Below, in pieces: positions 35,846 to 44,378 of a stretch of DNA of 56,554 nt. The notes under the pieces were generated by a model. It saw nothing but the letters and a program-made list of their open reading frames with translations, was not told the DNA's origin and did no database searches. Each line of letters opens with the position of its first letter. The first letter of the stretch is position 1. Origin of the DNA: an uncultured Acidobacteriia bacterium (GTDB lineage: Bacteria > Acidobacteriota > Terriglobia > Bryobacterales > Bryobacteraceae); assembly GCA_903925015.1 (NCBI GenBank), contig CAIYDY010000190.1, positions 1-56,554 of the forward strand. Reading direction: 5' to 3'. The position numbers and the translations under genes were made by a program.

Positions 35846-37602
35846 GATCCGCCTCCGCCGAAGAGATATTGTTTCTCATCGCTACCCAGGAGCTGGCGCT
35901 TCTCAATCACGGTCCACTCGTGCCGGTACATGACCTCGCCGGACACCCCCATATTGTCCATCTTCATGCTTGTGGCGACTCCAGCCTCGTTCTCATCCCC
36001 GCTGAGCTCCATCTCCTCCTCGGGAGGAGTCGACCAAGTGATCTTCCCGTTTGCCGCCGCCACCGCGTAGATGGTCAAGCCCGCGAACTCGATTCCACCC
36101 TTCCCGTACAGCCCTTGTTCGTCGGAGCCAGCTGACAGATGCGCCTCAAAGCTTGCCTTCCCGCCGATCTTCGCCTCCGCTCCGAAGTGCAGGAAGAGAA
36201 CATGCTCCTCCACCTTGACATGCCCTTCCAGAGTGAACTCCAGCGATCCGTCCATGTTGCCGGTTCCATCGGCGCCGCGGCCCGCCTGTTTCTTGTAATG
36301 GAAAGTCCCGTCCACGGAGCCTTCGACTTTGAAGAAGATCGCGATATCAACATGCTTCTTGACCGCTTCGCGAATGCGCTCGACCATTTGGCCGATGCCG
36401 GGAAACTTCGTGACAAGAAAAGTGATGATGTCGAGCGTGACCGAAGCGCCCACGAGCGGCTTGAAACCAACGGTGATATCGGATTGAAAGCCGCACTGAT
36501 GGCTTGCCTCGATCTCGGCCAATCCCCAGGTGCCCTTGAATGAAGCATGCGGGAACTTGAATTCGACCTTGACGCCGCCAAGGCTTTTACAAACCGACGT
36601 CAGGAACTCTGCCGTTTTCTTGGCAACAGTGAGGAACTCAAGCGCCTCATTTAGGTCGTGCTTGATTTCAGTTCCGAACTCAATCTTCTTGCCGACAACT
36701 ATGGCGGCAACTTTGCCCGAAAACTCCAATTGGGAGTCTTCGCCGTCGGTAAATCCCAGCGATATATCGACGTCCCAGTCCAACTGCGGATGGACGAGCA
36801 CGCTGGCGGAGAGCGTTTCCAATGCTTGGCAGGAGTTGGTGCGGATCTCGTAGGTGTGGGCGGTCCGCTCCTTGGCTGCGACGAACAGCCAGGAGAAGGG
36901 GCGACTTTGGAGGTCCGGGTCGCGGTGGGGCTTGAATACCAGCTTCGAATCGGTCCGGCTCTCAACAGTGTCGGCGGGATAGATGTCGAATACCTTGTTC
37001 TTATGGATAGCGGCACAAGGGCCAGCGAGAATCGTGGTTGTGCAGGTGAGTTTTTCCTTGCCGTTGTCGATGACCTCGAGCTGGTTGCCCCCGCCATCCG
37101 CCGCATTCTGGGGCGGCGGCAGCTCCAGCCGGAAATGGCGTTCCTCGAAATCGGCGCATTCGACTATTAGTGTTTGGTTCTTGCAGGGTTCGTCATTCTG
37201 TACGGGCTTTTTGGGCGGCTCGCTGGCGACGACTGTCACCTTGGACTGGCCGACCTGAATCTTCTTGCCGCCCTTGCCCGGCAGCAGAATGGGCGGAATG
37301 TTTGCCGCCGCAGCCTTTGATTGGCACGGGATGTAGGTGGACGTTGCTCCCTTGCTAACCACTGCGCTCGATTTGCGGAACTTTTCCGCGATGGCCTTCC
37401 ATTGTTCCCGGTAGGCGCTGTCTGCCGGAGCCATGGTGAGCTGTCGGGCACCTCCACCGGGAGCCCCAAGATTCGGCGGCAACATGCCGCCGTTTTGCCT
37501 CTTCACCTGCTCGTAAAATGCCTGGTCAACCTTTTGGTTGAAGGCATGTTGGGCGGGGGATACCGCTTTGTGGCCGGTGGCCTTGGGGGGATGCGGGGTC
37601 AC
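35839..37602 (-). CDS. Cassette B large beta-rich protein, candidate PAAR-linked effector
   Basis: 587 residues from a GTG at 37602 that overlaps the small gene's stop (GTGA). Residues 1-50 include an AFYEQVKRQNGGMLPPN helix. About 145-290 is a C-rich segment (LIVECADFEERHFRLELPPP ... TNSCQALETLSASVLVHPQL). The C-terminal half is long beta-strands (FPHASFKGTWGLAEIEASHQ, FKVEGSVDGTFHYKK) matching cassette A in order. Near the end is an acidic PPEEEMELSGDENEA stretch, then LFGGGGSW. No known catalytic motif. It lies three genes downstream of DUF4123 and two downstream of PAAR, so it is probably cargo of that PAAR spike. Confidence 0.78.
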   Translation of the reverse strand: MTPHPPKATGHKAVSPAQHAFNQKVDQAFYEQVKRQNGGMLPPNLGAPGGGARQLTMAPADSAYREQWKAIAEKFRKSSAVVSKGATSTYIPCQSKAAAANIPPILLPGKGGKKIQVGQSKVTVVASEPPKKPVQNDEPCKNQTLIVECADFEERHFRLELPPPQNAADGGGNQLEVIDNGKEKLTCTTTILAGPCAAIHKNKVFDIYPADTVESRTDSKLVFKPHRDPDLQSRPFSWLFVAAKERTAHTYEIRTNSCQALETLSASVLVHPQLDWDVDISLGFTDGEDSQLEFSGKVAAIVVGKKIEFGTEIKHDLNEALEFLTVAKKTAEFLTSVCKSLGGVKVEFKFPHASFKGTWGLAEIEASHQCGFQSDITVGFKPLVGASVTLDIITFLVTKFPGIGQMVERIREAVKKHVDIAIFFKVEGSVDGTFHYKKQAGRGADGTGNMDGSLEFTLEGHVKVEEHVLFLHFGAEAKIGGKASFEAHLSAGSDEQGLYGKGGIEFAGLTIYAVAAANGKITWSTPPEEEMELSGDENEAGVATSMKMDNMGVSGEVMYRHEWTVIEKRQLLGSDEKQYLFGGGGSW

Positions 37603-37949
37603 GAATTCCCTCCGAAAAACAACTCGTCCTCAATCATGCGGAGGATCTGTTCACCCGGTCGCCCGGGGAAGGTTACGATCTCGTCAAGCCATTCGGGACG
37701 CGGGCTCTGGCGAAGTTCCCCGTATCCAACGAAAAGCTCGATCAGCCGTTCCACGTGGGGTTCCTCCACGATGTTCCATTCCTGGCCGATGGCTCGGATG
37801 CGTTCCACAAGACTCCGTAATGCCGCATCGTCCAAGCCCGCGACCTCATCGGGTGAAACCTCTCGGAGGTGCGCGGCCATCCGCACGGCAAAAACGACGG
37901 CCTGCTGGGCCTCAAGCGCCTCTATGTGCCGGGAGGTGATCTGAAACAT
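37599..37949 (-). CDS. Cassette B small helical protein
   Basis: 116 residues from the ATG at 37949, 7 nt after the PAAR stop; a longer frame upstream only overlaps PAAR. All-helical, with ITSRHIEALEAQQAVVFAVR, then LDDAALRSLVERIRAIGQEW and EEPHVERLIELFVGYGEL. It is the paralogue of 34528-34896. Its position between PAAR and the large protein, and overlap with the latter, suggest it helps load or hold the large protein on the spike. No characterised homologue is known to me. Confidence 0.78.
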   Translation of the reverse strand: MFQITSRHIEALEAQQAVVFAVRMAAHLREVSPDEVAGLDDAALRSLVERIRAIGQEWNIVEEPHVERLIELFVGYGELRQSPRPEWLDEIVTFPGRPGEQILRMIEDELFFGGNS

Positions 37950-37956
37950 GGCAGGT

Positions 37957-38475
37957 TTACTTTCCCGCAGCCTTGTCGCAATCGGTACAGACGAACGGGA
38001 TGGCACCTTCCTTGGCACCTGATACGCTGGCTGCCTGCGATCCGAATGCTCCCCCGGTGCTGAGCCACTCCGTCTTGATCGGGCCGGCCACAACCGCGTC
38101 GCAGGCCATTTTTGTAAAAGCAGCCCCGGCAAGCTTCGCAGCCTTCATGGTTCCGGCCTGTGGTCCGCTGCCGCCGCCCATCCCCGCATCCCCTATCAGC
38201 ACCGTCGGACAGCCTAGAACGATGACTCCGCCGTGCGCGGTGGTGTCCCCGATGCGGGCTGCGGGCATGTTGCCGATGATCACCGTGGCCGAGCCTTTCG
38301 CAATCACGTCGGGCGGGCCGACACACACGGCCATGTCTCCGACACGCGCGGCGGGCAGAAAACCAATCAGGACCGTGGGACATCCGGGCGGAAGGATCGG
38401 CCCGCCCACGTGCGGGACAAGTCCGGTCACCATTGGACAGGTGTGCATATCTGTAATGCGAGCGGCAGGTGGCAT
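37957..38475 (-). CDS. PAAR-domain spike tip protein
   Basis: 172 residues. The PAAR repeats are clear (PPAARITDMHTCP, GFLPAARVGD, GNMPAARIGD) with the Cys/His pattern that binds zinc at the spike point. A Gly-rich linker (GDAGMGGGSGPQ) leads to a C-terminal extension ending FVCTDCDKAAGK. The extension has no recognised toxin fold and probably docks cargo. Its ATG abuts the DUF4123 stop. It would sit on the VgrG trimer encoded at 24457-26367. Confidence 0.92.
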   Translation of the reverse strand: MPPAARITDMHTCPMVTGLVPHVGGPILPPGCPTVLIGFLPAARVGDMAVCVGPPDVIAKGSATVIIGNMPAARIGDTTAHGGVIVLGCPTVLIGDAGMGGGSGPQAGTMKAAKLAGAAFTKMACDAVVAGPIKTEWLSTGGAFGSQAASVSGAKEGAIPFVCTDCDKAAGK

Positions 38476-38979
38476 TCAGGACACTCCAACAGCTTTCATG
38501 ATGCGAAGGTTGTCTTCGCCGGGGTTTTGGACGGCGTAGGCCTGCACCGGTCCGAAAAACGACTTCAGTTCATCGTCGTTTGAGGATTCGAGGAAGACGG
38601 GCAGGACACGGGGATCGTAGAATCGGAAGTACCAGTGCTCGCCTTCCGGGCTCTGAACGATCAGGAAGCGCCGAAAGTGGGCGCGTATCGATGCCAAGTC
38701 GGATTTTGAAATGATGATGATGCCCCAAGGCTCGGTCCAGAGCGAGTCATGGATCCAACGGAGCAGCCACTTGTCGGCCCGGCAAAGGTAGGGGGCGATT
38801 GCCCAGTAGTCCTCCTGTGCAGTACCGTTATACAAGGATCCGCCGCGGTCCTCGCCCAAGCTACGGACCTTTTCCGGGACGGACGGCGCATCGCAGGCAT
38901 CCAAAATGACGTAGACATATCCCGCGTCCGCCAATTTGGCCAATTCGACCAGCGAAGATTCCCTATTCTGGATTTGCAT
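38476..38979 (-). CDS. DUF4123 T6SS effector chaperone
   Basis: 167 residues from the ATG at 38979; the frame runs further upstream to 39108, but that start disagrees with the family. The core (YVILDACDAPSVPEKVRSL, CRADKWLLRWIHDSLW, EHWYFRFYDPRVLPVFLE, FFGPVQAYAV) is a good DUF4123 match. These adaptors (TEC/Tap-1) bind effectors and load them on VgrG or PAAR. It heads a minus-strand gene set that includes PAAR and cassette B, and starts divergently from tssK1. Confidence 0.9.
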   Translation of the reverse strand: MQIQNRESSLVELAKLADAGYVYVILDACDAPSVPEKVRSLGEDRGGSLYNGTAQEDYWAIAPYLCRADKWLLRWIHDSLWTEPWGIIIISKSDLASIRAHFRRFLIVQSPEGEHWYFRFYDPRVLPVFLESSNDDELKSFFGPVQAYAVQNPGEDNLRIMKAVGVS

Positions 38980-39138
38980 GATCAGTCTCAACCATTTGGC
39001 AATTGAGCCACCGACGCGGTTCCAATGTAGTTTACAACAGCCCGTTCTCCAAAGCGGGCATAGCGGGCGGATAATTGGCACCCCGGGGTCGACTTGCCCT
39101 TCCCACACAGCCCGGAAAGACTGCTAATGTAGATTATC

Positions 39139-40491
39139 ATGACACAACTCCAGCCCGTTCTGTGGAGCAAGGGTGCGTTCCTGCAGCCGCAACACCTTCA
39201 AGTCCAGGACCTCTACTTGGACAACCAGCTGAAGTTCCTCGTTGATTCCCTGTTCAGCTACCCCTATGGCTTCAGCAGCGTCACCATTGATCCGGTCCGA
39301 CTTGCCAGCGGGAACTTTGGCCTAACCGCCGCCTCAGGTATCTTTCCCGATGGGCTGTTGTTCTCGATTGGCTCGGATCATGAACCGGAGCCCCGCCCAC
39401 TTGTGGGAGCTTTCCGGGAGGGCGAATCTTCGCTCGTTGTTTCCCTTGGTATTCCCCACTACCGGGCTGGTATGAGGAACGTGTCGTTCAAGCCCGGCGA
39501 GAGAGCCTCCACTCGATTCGCCGCCGACACATTGGATCTGGAGGACGAAACTACCGGTATGAATGCGAAGCCGGTGCAGATTGCGCGCAAGAATCTTCGC
39601 TATCTCCTGCCTCAGGACGACCACTCGGGCCACTCCATCCTCCCCGTTGCGCGCATCCTGCGGAAGGGGGATCGGTTTGAAGCCGATCGTACATTTGTGC
39701 CACCCTTGCTCCATGTTGCCGCCAGCAGCTACCTGTTTGCAATTCTGGAAACCACCACCGGGATTTTGGGTGCCAAGAGCGAAGAACAGGCTCAGAACCG
39801 CCGAGGAAAAGGGCAGGGAGGTGTGGAAATTGCGGGCGGTGCGGCAACTGCCGCTTTTTGGTTGCACTACACAGTCAACCAACACTACCCTTCCTTTCGG
39901 CATCTTCTGAACAATCCCCACCTCCACCCGCAAGCTCTGTTTGCCCAAATGCTCGGTTTGGCGGGCGCGTTGACCGCATTCACCCTTAAGATCGACCCCA
40001 ACGACTTGCCTGTTTACAACCATGACGAGTTGGGAACGTGCTTTGCCCAACTCGACAAGATGCTGCGCGATCTGCTGGAAACCGCCATTCCCCGATATTT
40101 CGTCGCACTACCCTTGAAGCCGATGGATCAGGCATACGTATGGGCGGCGTTCATTCCGGAGGATAGATTTTTGGTGGATAGCCGGATCTACCTCGCGATC
40201 AAGTCGGAGGCCAACCCGCAGCAGGTCATCGAGCCGGCGTCCTTGAAGGTCGGTTCCAGTGGCCACATGACCCAGATCATCAACCGCCAAATGAGCGGCG
40301 TCCGGGTGGAACGCACCATGCATCTTCCGGCGGCCGTCCCGACGCGCCAAGGCTTCCAATACTTCCAACTGGAGACTGCCGGGGAGTTTTGGCAGGGGAT
40401 CGTCAGAAGCCGAAGCTTGGCCGCCTACGTGCCGAGTTCGATTACGCTGCCCGTCATGGAGCTATTCATCCTGTTGAAATCCCCCGTTTAG
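39139..40491 (+). CDS. tssK: T6SS baseplate protein TssK, first copy
   Basis: 450 residues. The start (PVLWSKGAFLQPQHLQVQDLY) is diagnostic of TssK, the trimeric adaptor that ties the baseplate to TssL/TssM. It ends FWQGIVRSRSLAAYVPSS, the C-terminal head that contacts the membrane complex. It is separated from tssK2 by an opposite-strand gene and from the main operon by the effector region. It differs clearly from the second copy, so it is not a recent duplicate. Confidence 0.93.
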   Translation: MTQLQPVLWSKGAFLQPQHLQVQDLYLDNQLKFLVDSLFSYPYGFSSVTIDPVRLASGNFGLTAASGIFPDGLLFSIGSDHEPEPRPLVGAFREGESSLVVSLGIPHYRAGMRNVSFKPGERASTRFAADTLDLEDETTGMNAKPVQIARKNLRYLLPQDDHSGHSILPVARILRKGDRFEADRTFVPPLLHVAASSYLFAILETTTGILGAKSEEQAQNRRGKGQGGVEIAGGAATAAFWLHYTVNQHYPSFRHLLNNPHLHPQALFAQMLGLAGALTAFTLKIDPNDLPVYNHDELGTCFAQLDKMLRDLLETAIPRYFVALPLKPMDQAYVWAAFIPEDRFLVDSRIYLAIKSEANPQQVIEPASLKVGSSGHMTQIINRQMSGVRVERTMHLPAAVPTRQGFQYFQLETAGEFWQGIVRSRSLAAYVPSSITLPVMELFILLKSPV

Positions 40492-40503
40492 CGCTTCACC
40501 GGA

Positions 40504-42105
40504 TTAGCCGAGAAATTCGATCAATCCGACAATCAGGGCCACCAACACCAACAAGATGGCAACAATCACCAGCATGGTCTTGAGGTCCAGGGTTCCGGGC
40601 ACCTTGCTTCCGCTCCGCAAAGTGGACGACGGTGTGGGACGAGGTGTTGCCCCGGAATCCGGCTTGGCCGGGATGGGTTGTGGGGAAACCGGGCCGGGCG
40701 GCACAGCCCCGCCCCACTTGGGCGAAGCTGCGGGTGGCGGCTCGGGTGTGCCCCACAACGGTTCGGACGCGGCGGACGGCGGGGCTGGCGGGTATGGTGC
40801 GGGCGGGTATGGTGCGGCAGCTGGTGGGCGGAAACCCGGACCGGCCGCAGCCGGGGGCTCGGGAGCAAAGAATGGAGCTGCCGGGGTCTGGGCAACGGGA
40901 CTCGGTGGAGTTGGCACGACGGCAGCGCGCACTGGCTGTTGGGGGGTGGACTTTCCGAACAGGAATGTTTCCAGCCCGGTTCCCTTTCCTTGGCTTGTTG
41001 GCGGTTCATGCACGGGCATCGCCGGTTCGGGCTCGAACACCGGACCGCGAAATGCCGGCGTGGGCTGATTGCCGTACACCTTCTCCATGATGTCGATCTC
41101 GACCGGCGGCTTTGGCGGTGTCTGCGGTGCGGGAGCCGGCGGTGGCGCGGGGTTCTGGTTTGTATCGTAAGCGTGAGTGGAATCGTCAAAACCTGGGTCG
41201 GGGCCGACGCGAAACATCTGCTTGAGAAACTGGCTGGCTTCCGAAGGTGCCGGGTTGGCGCTCGGAGCCTTGGCGGTTGGCGGAGCAGCCAACGGCTGCA
41301 CTACGGGCTCGTTTCGAAGAGTCGCAGGCATTGTGGACGGTTCGGGCGCAGTCTGTGAATGCGCTTTTCCATAGATCGACTCGAGAATATCGGCGGGTCC
41401 CGGCGACTGGCTGGAAGGGGCTGGAGCTGCCACCGGAGTTGGCGCAACGGGAGCAGGCGGAGCTGCTGCGGGAGCAACGGGGGCGGGCGGGGGGGTGGTT
41501 GATGCGATTGCCCCACCGTACAAATGACTGATGAACTGCGTGGCCCCGGACGGGACGGGCGGGGGGGGGCTGGCGCGGCTGGTATCGGGTGCCGATACAG
41601 GGGTTTGAACGGCAGTCGGTATCGAGGGCAGTGGGGGAGGCGGGGCGGCCTCCACCTTTCTTTGTGGTTCCGGTCGTAGTGCTTCCGGTTTTTGCGGATT
41701 TAGTCTCTGCGGTTCCGGACCGGGGACGATCGGTGCGAGTGCCGCCGGATAGAGTCCCATTTGCCGAAGCTGTCCGGCAGTCTCGCTGCTGACTTCCGGC
41801 AAAGTGTTGGGGGCGGTCTTCGCCGCCGCTGCCGCCATCCACTTTTCAAGACCGAGCCCGTCGGGCAGCGGTTCTGTAACAAAGTAGCCGCCGCCCTCGC
41901 CCTGTCCAGCCTTCAGAACGAGGCTGCGCTCCTTTTCAGGTAGGGACATCACTTGCTGGCAAAGCTCCATTGCGTCGTTGGTGCGCGAAGATGGGAACAG
42001 ATGGACTTGGACCGGCCTCCCGGTGCTTTTCTCGCGGCCGTTTGACACGAGAATGCCATCCTTATACGTTACTTCCGAGAACGCATACAATTCTTGAAGT
42101 TTCAT
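40504..42105 (-). CDS. Proline-rich tail-anchored protein with five short hydrophobic motifs
   Basis: 533 residues. The first 90 residues form a small domain (GREKSTGRPVQVHLFP, YFVTEPLPDGLGLEKWM) resembling the N-lobe of a bacterial Ser/Thr kinase but without catalytic motifs. A Pro/Ala-rich linker of about 400 residues carries TQFISHLYG (189-196), DILESIYG (239-246), SQFLKQMF (291-298), DIMEKVYG (338-345) and ETFLFG (379-384). A single transmembrane helix (508-529) ends 4 residues before the C-terminus. It is convergent with tssK1 and divergent from tssK2. A membrane scaffold for T6SS parts is plausible; the family is not one I can name. Confidence 0.75.
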   Translation of the reverse strand: MKLQELYAFSEVTYKDGILVSNGREKSTGRPVQVHLFPSSRTNDAMELCQQVMSLPEKERSLVLKAGQGEGGGYFVTEPLPDGLGLEKWMAAAAAKTAPNTLPEVSSETAGQLRQMGLYPAALAPIVPGPEPQRLNPQKPEALRPEPQRKVEAAPPPPLPSIPTAVQTPVSAPDTSRASPPPPVPSGATQFISHLYGGAIASTTPPPAPVAPAAAPPAPVAPTPVAAPAPSSQSPGPADILESIYGKAHSQTAPEPSTMPATLRNEPVVQPLAAPPTAKAPSANPAPSEASQFLKQMFRVGPDPGFDDSTHAYDTNQNPAPPPAPAPQTPPKPPVEIDIMEKVYGNQPTPAFRGPVFEPEPAMPVHEPPTSQGKGTGLETFLFGKSTPQQPVRAAVVPTPPSPVAQTPAAPFFAPEPPAAAGPGFRPPAAAPYPPAPYPPAPPSAASEPLWGTPEPPPAASPKWGGAVPPGPVSPQPIPAKPDSGATPRPTPSSTLRSGSKVPGTLDLKTMLVIVAILLVLVALIVGLIEFLG

Positions 42106-42150
42106 TCCGAGCCTCGTTGATGTACAGACTAAATACTACCGCGAGTGGAC

Positions 42151-42180
42151 TTGTGAGAACCAGGCGGGCTCGGGTATAGT
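42151..42180 (+). promoter_or_regulatory. Candidate promoter of the tssK2-tssL-tssM operon
   Basis: TTGTGA (42151-42156, 4/6) and TATAGT (42175-42180, 5/6) with 18 nt spacing. The predicted start, about 42187, gives a leader of about 24 nt to the tssK2 ATG at 42211. It lies in the divergent gap with the proline-rich gene. Confidence 0.5.
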
Positions 42181-42210
42181 AGGAGTTCCAACCGGAGACC
42201 CAAACACTGA

Positions 42211-43656
42211 ATGCACCCGCAGCTTCACAAGCTCGTTTGGTCGGAGGGCATGTACCTCGCGCCGCAGCATTTTCAGGCGCAGGCGCGGTTCTTTGAGAAT
42301 TCGGTCCAGTTTCTGGCTGACTCGTTCTGGCCTTGCGGCTTCGGGTTCCTTGGCCTCGAAATAGACGAGGCGGAACTGATCCATGGCACTTTCCGCATCC
42401 ACCACCTGCGCGGTGCGATGCCCGGCCGCGGAGGCGGGCGTGGGCAGGAGCCTCCCTCTGGACGCGGCATTGCATTTGATCTGTCGAAGAAGGAAGATCT
42501 TCCGGCATCCAGGTCCATTGCTCCCCTGTTCCCTGCGGACGGCAGACCGCTACAGCTTTACCTAACCCTTCCGTCGCACCGGATAGGGCAGCCCCGGGTG
42601 GCCGGGGACCAAGAGGCTGGTGACCGCCCCTTCGTTCGGAGGACCAGTGCGATGGCCGATTTCAATACCGGCCAGGACTCGCGCCCGGTGGTCACCATGA
42701 AGCCCAATCTGCGAATTGCGGTGGCGGATGAGTGCGGTGAAGGTGACATTGCCATGCCGTTGGCCCGCATCCAGCGCAACGGCCAGGGACATTTCGTCCC
42801 GGACCCGGCATGGGTACCGCCCTGTCTCCGGGTATCCAGCAGTCCAAGGCTCCGCCATCTTCTGGACCGCATGCTGGAGGTCCTGACCGAAAAGAGCCGC
42901 GAACTGACGGCCCGTCGCCTCGGGGGCGCGGCCTCCGGACTCCGGGGTGATCCCAACGAACTGGTTGAGTTCTGGCTGCTCCATTCGGTGAATGCGGCGA
43001 TTCCGTGTTTGCGGATGTGGAAGACCGGTCGCAGTCCCCATCCGATGCAACTTTTCCGGGATCTTTCCAGCCTGGCCGGTGCGTTGTGCACGTTTGTGTC
43101 GGGATCGGACCCGACCAGGCTCCCCGATTACGACCATCTCGCCCTGGCCGACTGTTTCAACGCGTTGGACGAACACATTCAAAGCCATTTAGAGGTGAGT
43201 CTCCCCACCAACTGCATCACCATCCCGCTGCAGCCCTTCCAGCCTTCGTTGGACGGCGTGCCCGGCGAAGGTGCGCTCCACGTTCGAGGAGCGATGTTCC
43301 ACGGAGGGGCCGTTCAGGATCCCCGCAGCTTTCAAGGCGCGCGGTGGGTGCTATCCGTTCGGTCCGCGGCTCCCGAGACACGCCTGGTCCAAGATATTCC
43401 ACGCCTGATGAAGGTCTCCGCGCGCGATCTGATTGTTCGCTTGGTGGCGAGCGCGATGCCCGGCGTCCCTTTGATCTATCTGCCCGTTCCCCCCCCCTCA
43501 GTTCCGGCAAGTCCGGATGAAGTCTGTTTCACCATTGACGCCAAGCACAAATTTTTCGAAGCCATCACGCACTTCAGCAATGTCGGGGTGGCGGTTCCGG
43601 TCGTTTTCCCCGATGCCGAAGTGAGGCTGCACATCGTAATGGAGAAGGCAAAATGA
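42211..43656 (+). CDS. tssK: T6SS baseplate protein TssK, second copy
   Basis: 481 residues. The start (KLVWSEGMYLAPQHFQAQARFF) and the C-terminal KFFEAITHFSNVGVAVPVVFPDAEVRL segment are TssK features. It directly precedes tssL (4-nt ATGA overlap) and tssM, the usual place of TssK. Compared with the copy at 39139-40491 the loops differ and overall similarity is low by eye. Which copy forms the working baseplate, or whether mixed trimers form, cannot be told from sequence. Confidence 0.93.
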   Translation: MHPQLHKLVWSEGMYLAPQHFQAQARFFENSVQFLADSFWPCGFGFLGLEIDEAELIHGTFRIHHLRGAMPGRGGGRGQEPPSGRGIAFDLSKKEDLPASRSIAPLFPADGRPLQLYLTLPSHRIGQPRVAGDQEAGDRPFVRRTSAMADFNTGQDSRPVVTMKPNLRIAVADECGEGDIAMPLARIQRNGQGHFVPDPAWVPPCLRVSSSPRLRHLLDRMLEVLTEKSRELTARRLGGAASGLRGDPNELVEFWLLHSVNAAIPCLRMWKTGRSPHPMQLFRDLSSLAGALCTFVSGSDPTRLPDYDHLALADCFNALDEHIQSHLEVSLPTNCITIPLQPFQPSLDGVPGEGALHVRGAMFHGGAVQDPRSFQGARWVLSVRSAAPETRLVQDIPRLMKVSARDLIVRLVASAMPGVPLIYLPVPPPSVPASPDEVCFTIDAKHKFFEAITHFSNVGVAVPVVFPDAEVRLHIVMEKAK

Positions 43657-44369
43657 GCCCGACAGCAAATCAGAACCAATCGGCGAGTTCCGGGCCGAAC
43701 CTCGCCTCCTGCTACCAGGAGATTTTGACTGTAGTGGCGCGGCTGCGGTCCAAGAAGGTGGCTTTGGGCGATTCGGCTGTCTTCCGGACGCAGGTCCGGC
43801 AAGCCCTTCAGCATGCGGAAAGCGCGGCGCAAGCGGCTGGCTATTCCCAGGACGACACGAGGCAGACATCCTTCGCCGTGGTCGCGCTGCTGGATGAGAC
43901 CATCCTCAACTCGTCGAATCCCAATTTCCGTGACTGGGCCCACAAGCCCCTGATGCTGGACCTCTACAACACGCTCAATGCCGGCGAAACCTGTTTTGAG
44001 TACATCGGTGCTGCCCTCAACCGACAGGAAACCAAGTCCACGATCGATCTGCTCGAAATCTATTTTCTTTGCCTCGCCCTTGGGTTCCGCGGCCGGTACG
44101 GGTATTCGACTGGCGACCCGGTGCGCGCGTGGCGCGACCCGTTGGTTGAGAAAATTCTCCGCGTGCGGGGAGGCGGGGATCCTGTTGTGCTATCCCGGTC
44201 GTGGCGACCGGAGTTGGACATCGAGGCCCCGGCCGCAACCAATCGGTTCACCAGCATCGCACTGAGTTGTTGTGTCGGAGTTTTCGCAGGGTGCCTCTTG
44301 CTGGGGGGCCTTTACTACTGGCTCCTAGCCCGGGGTGTGACCGAACTTGCCACCTTCATGCCGAGGTAA
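43653..44369 (+). CDS. tssL: T6SS inner-membrane protein TssL (DotU/IcmH-like)
   Basis: 238 residues: a cytoplasmic helical domain (for example FAVVALLDETIL, LEIYFLCLALGFRGRYG) and a single C-terminal transmembrane helix (about 201-224), as in the family. It anchors the baseplate to the membrane complex. There is no fused OmpA-type peptidoglycan-binding domain, so any wall anchoring must come from another protein. Translationally coupled to tssK2. Confidence 0.93.
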   Translation: MSPTANQNQSASSGPNLASCYQEILTVVARLRSKKVALGDSAVFRTQVRQALQHAESAAQAAGYSQDDTRQTSFAVVALLDETILNSSNPNFRDWAHKPLMLDLYNTLNAGETCFEYIGAALNRQETKSTIDLLEIYFLCLALGFRGRYGYSTGDPVRAWRDPLVEKILRVRGGGDPVVLSRSWRPELDIEAPAATNRFTSIALSCCVGVFAGCLLLGGLYYWLLARGVTELATFMPR

Positions 44370-44378
44370 CCGGGAACC

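Noticed and set aside
38980-39138. Divergent promoter between DUF4123 and tssK1
   Set aside because: Expected from gene layout, but I found no -35/-10 pair with acceptable spacing on either strand.
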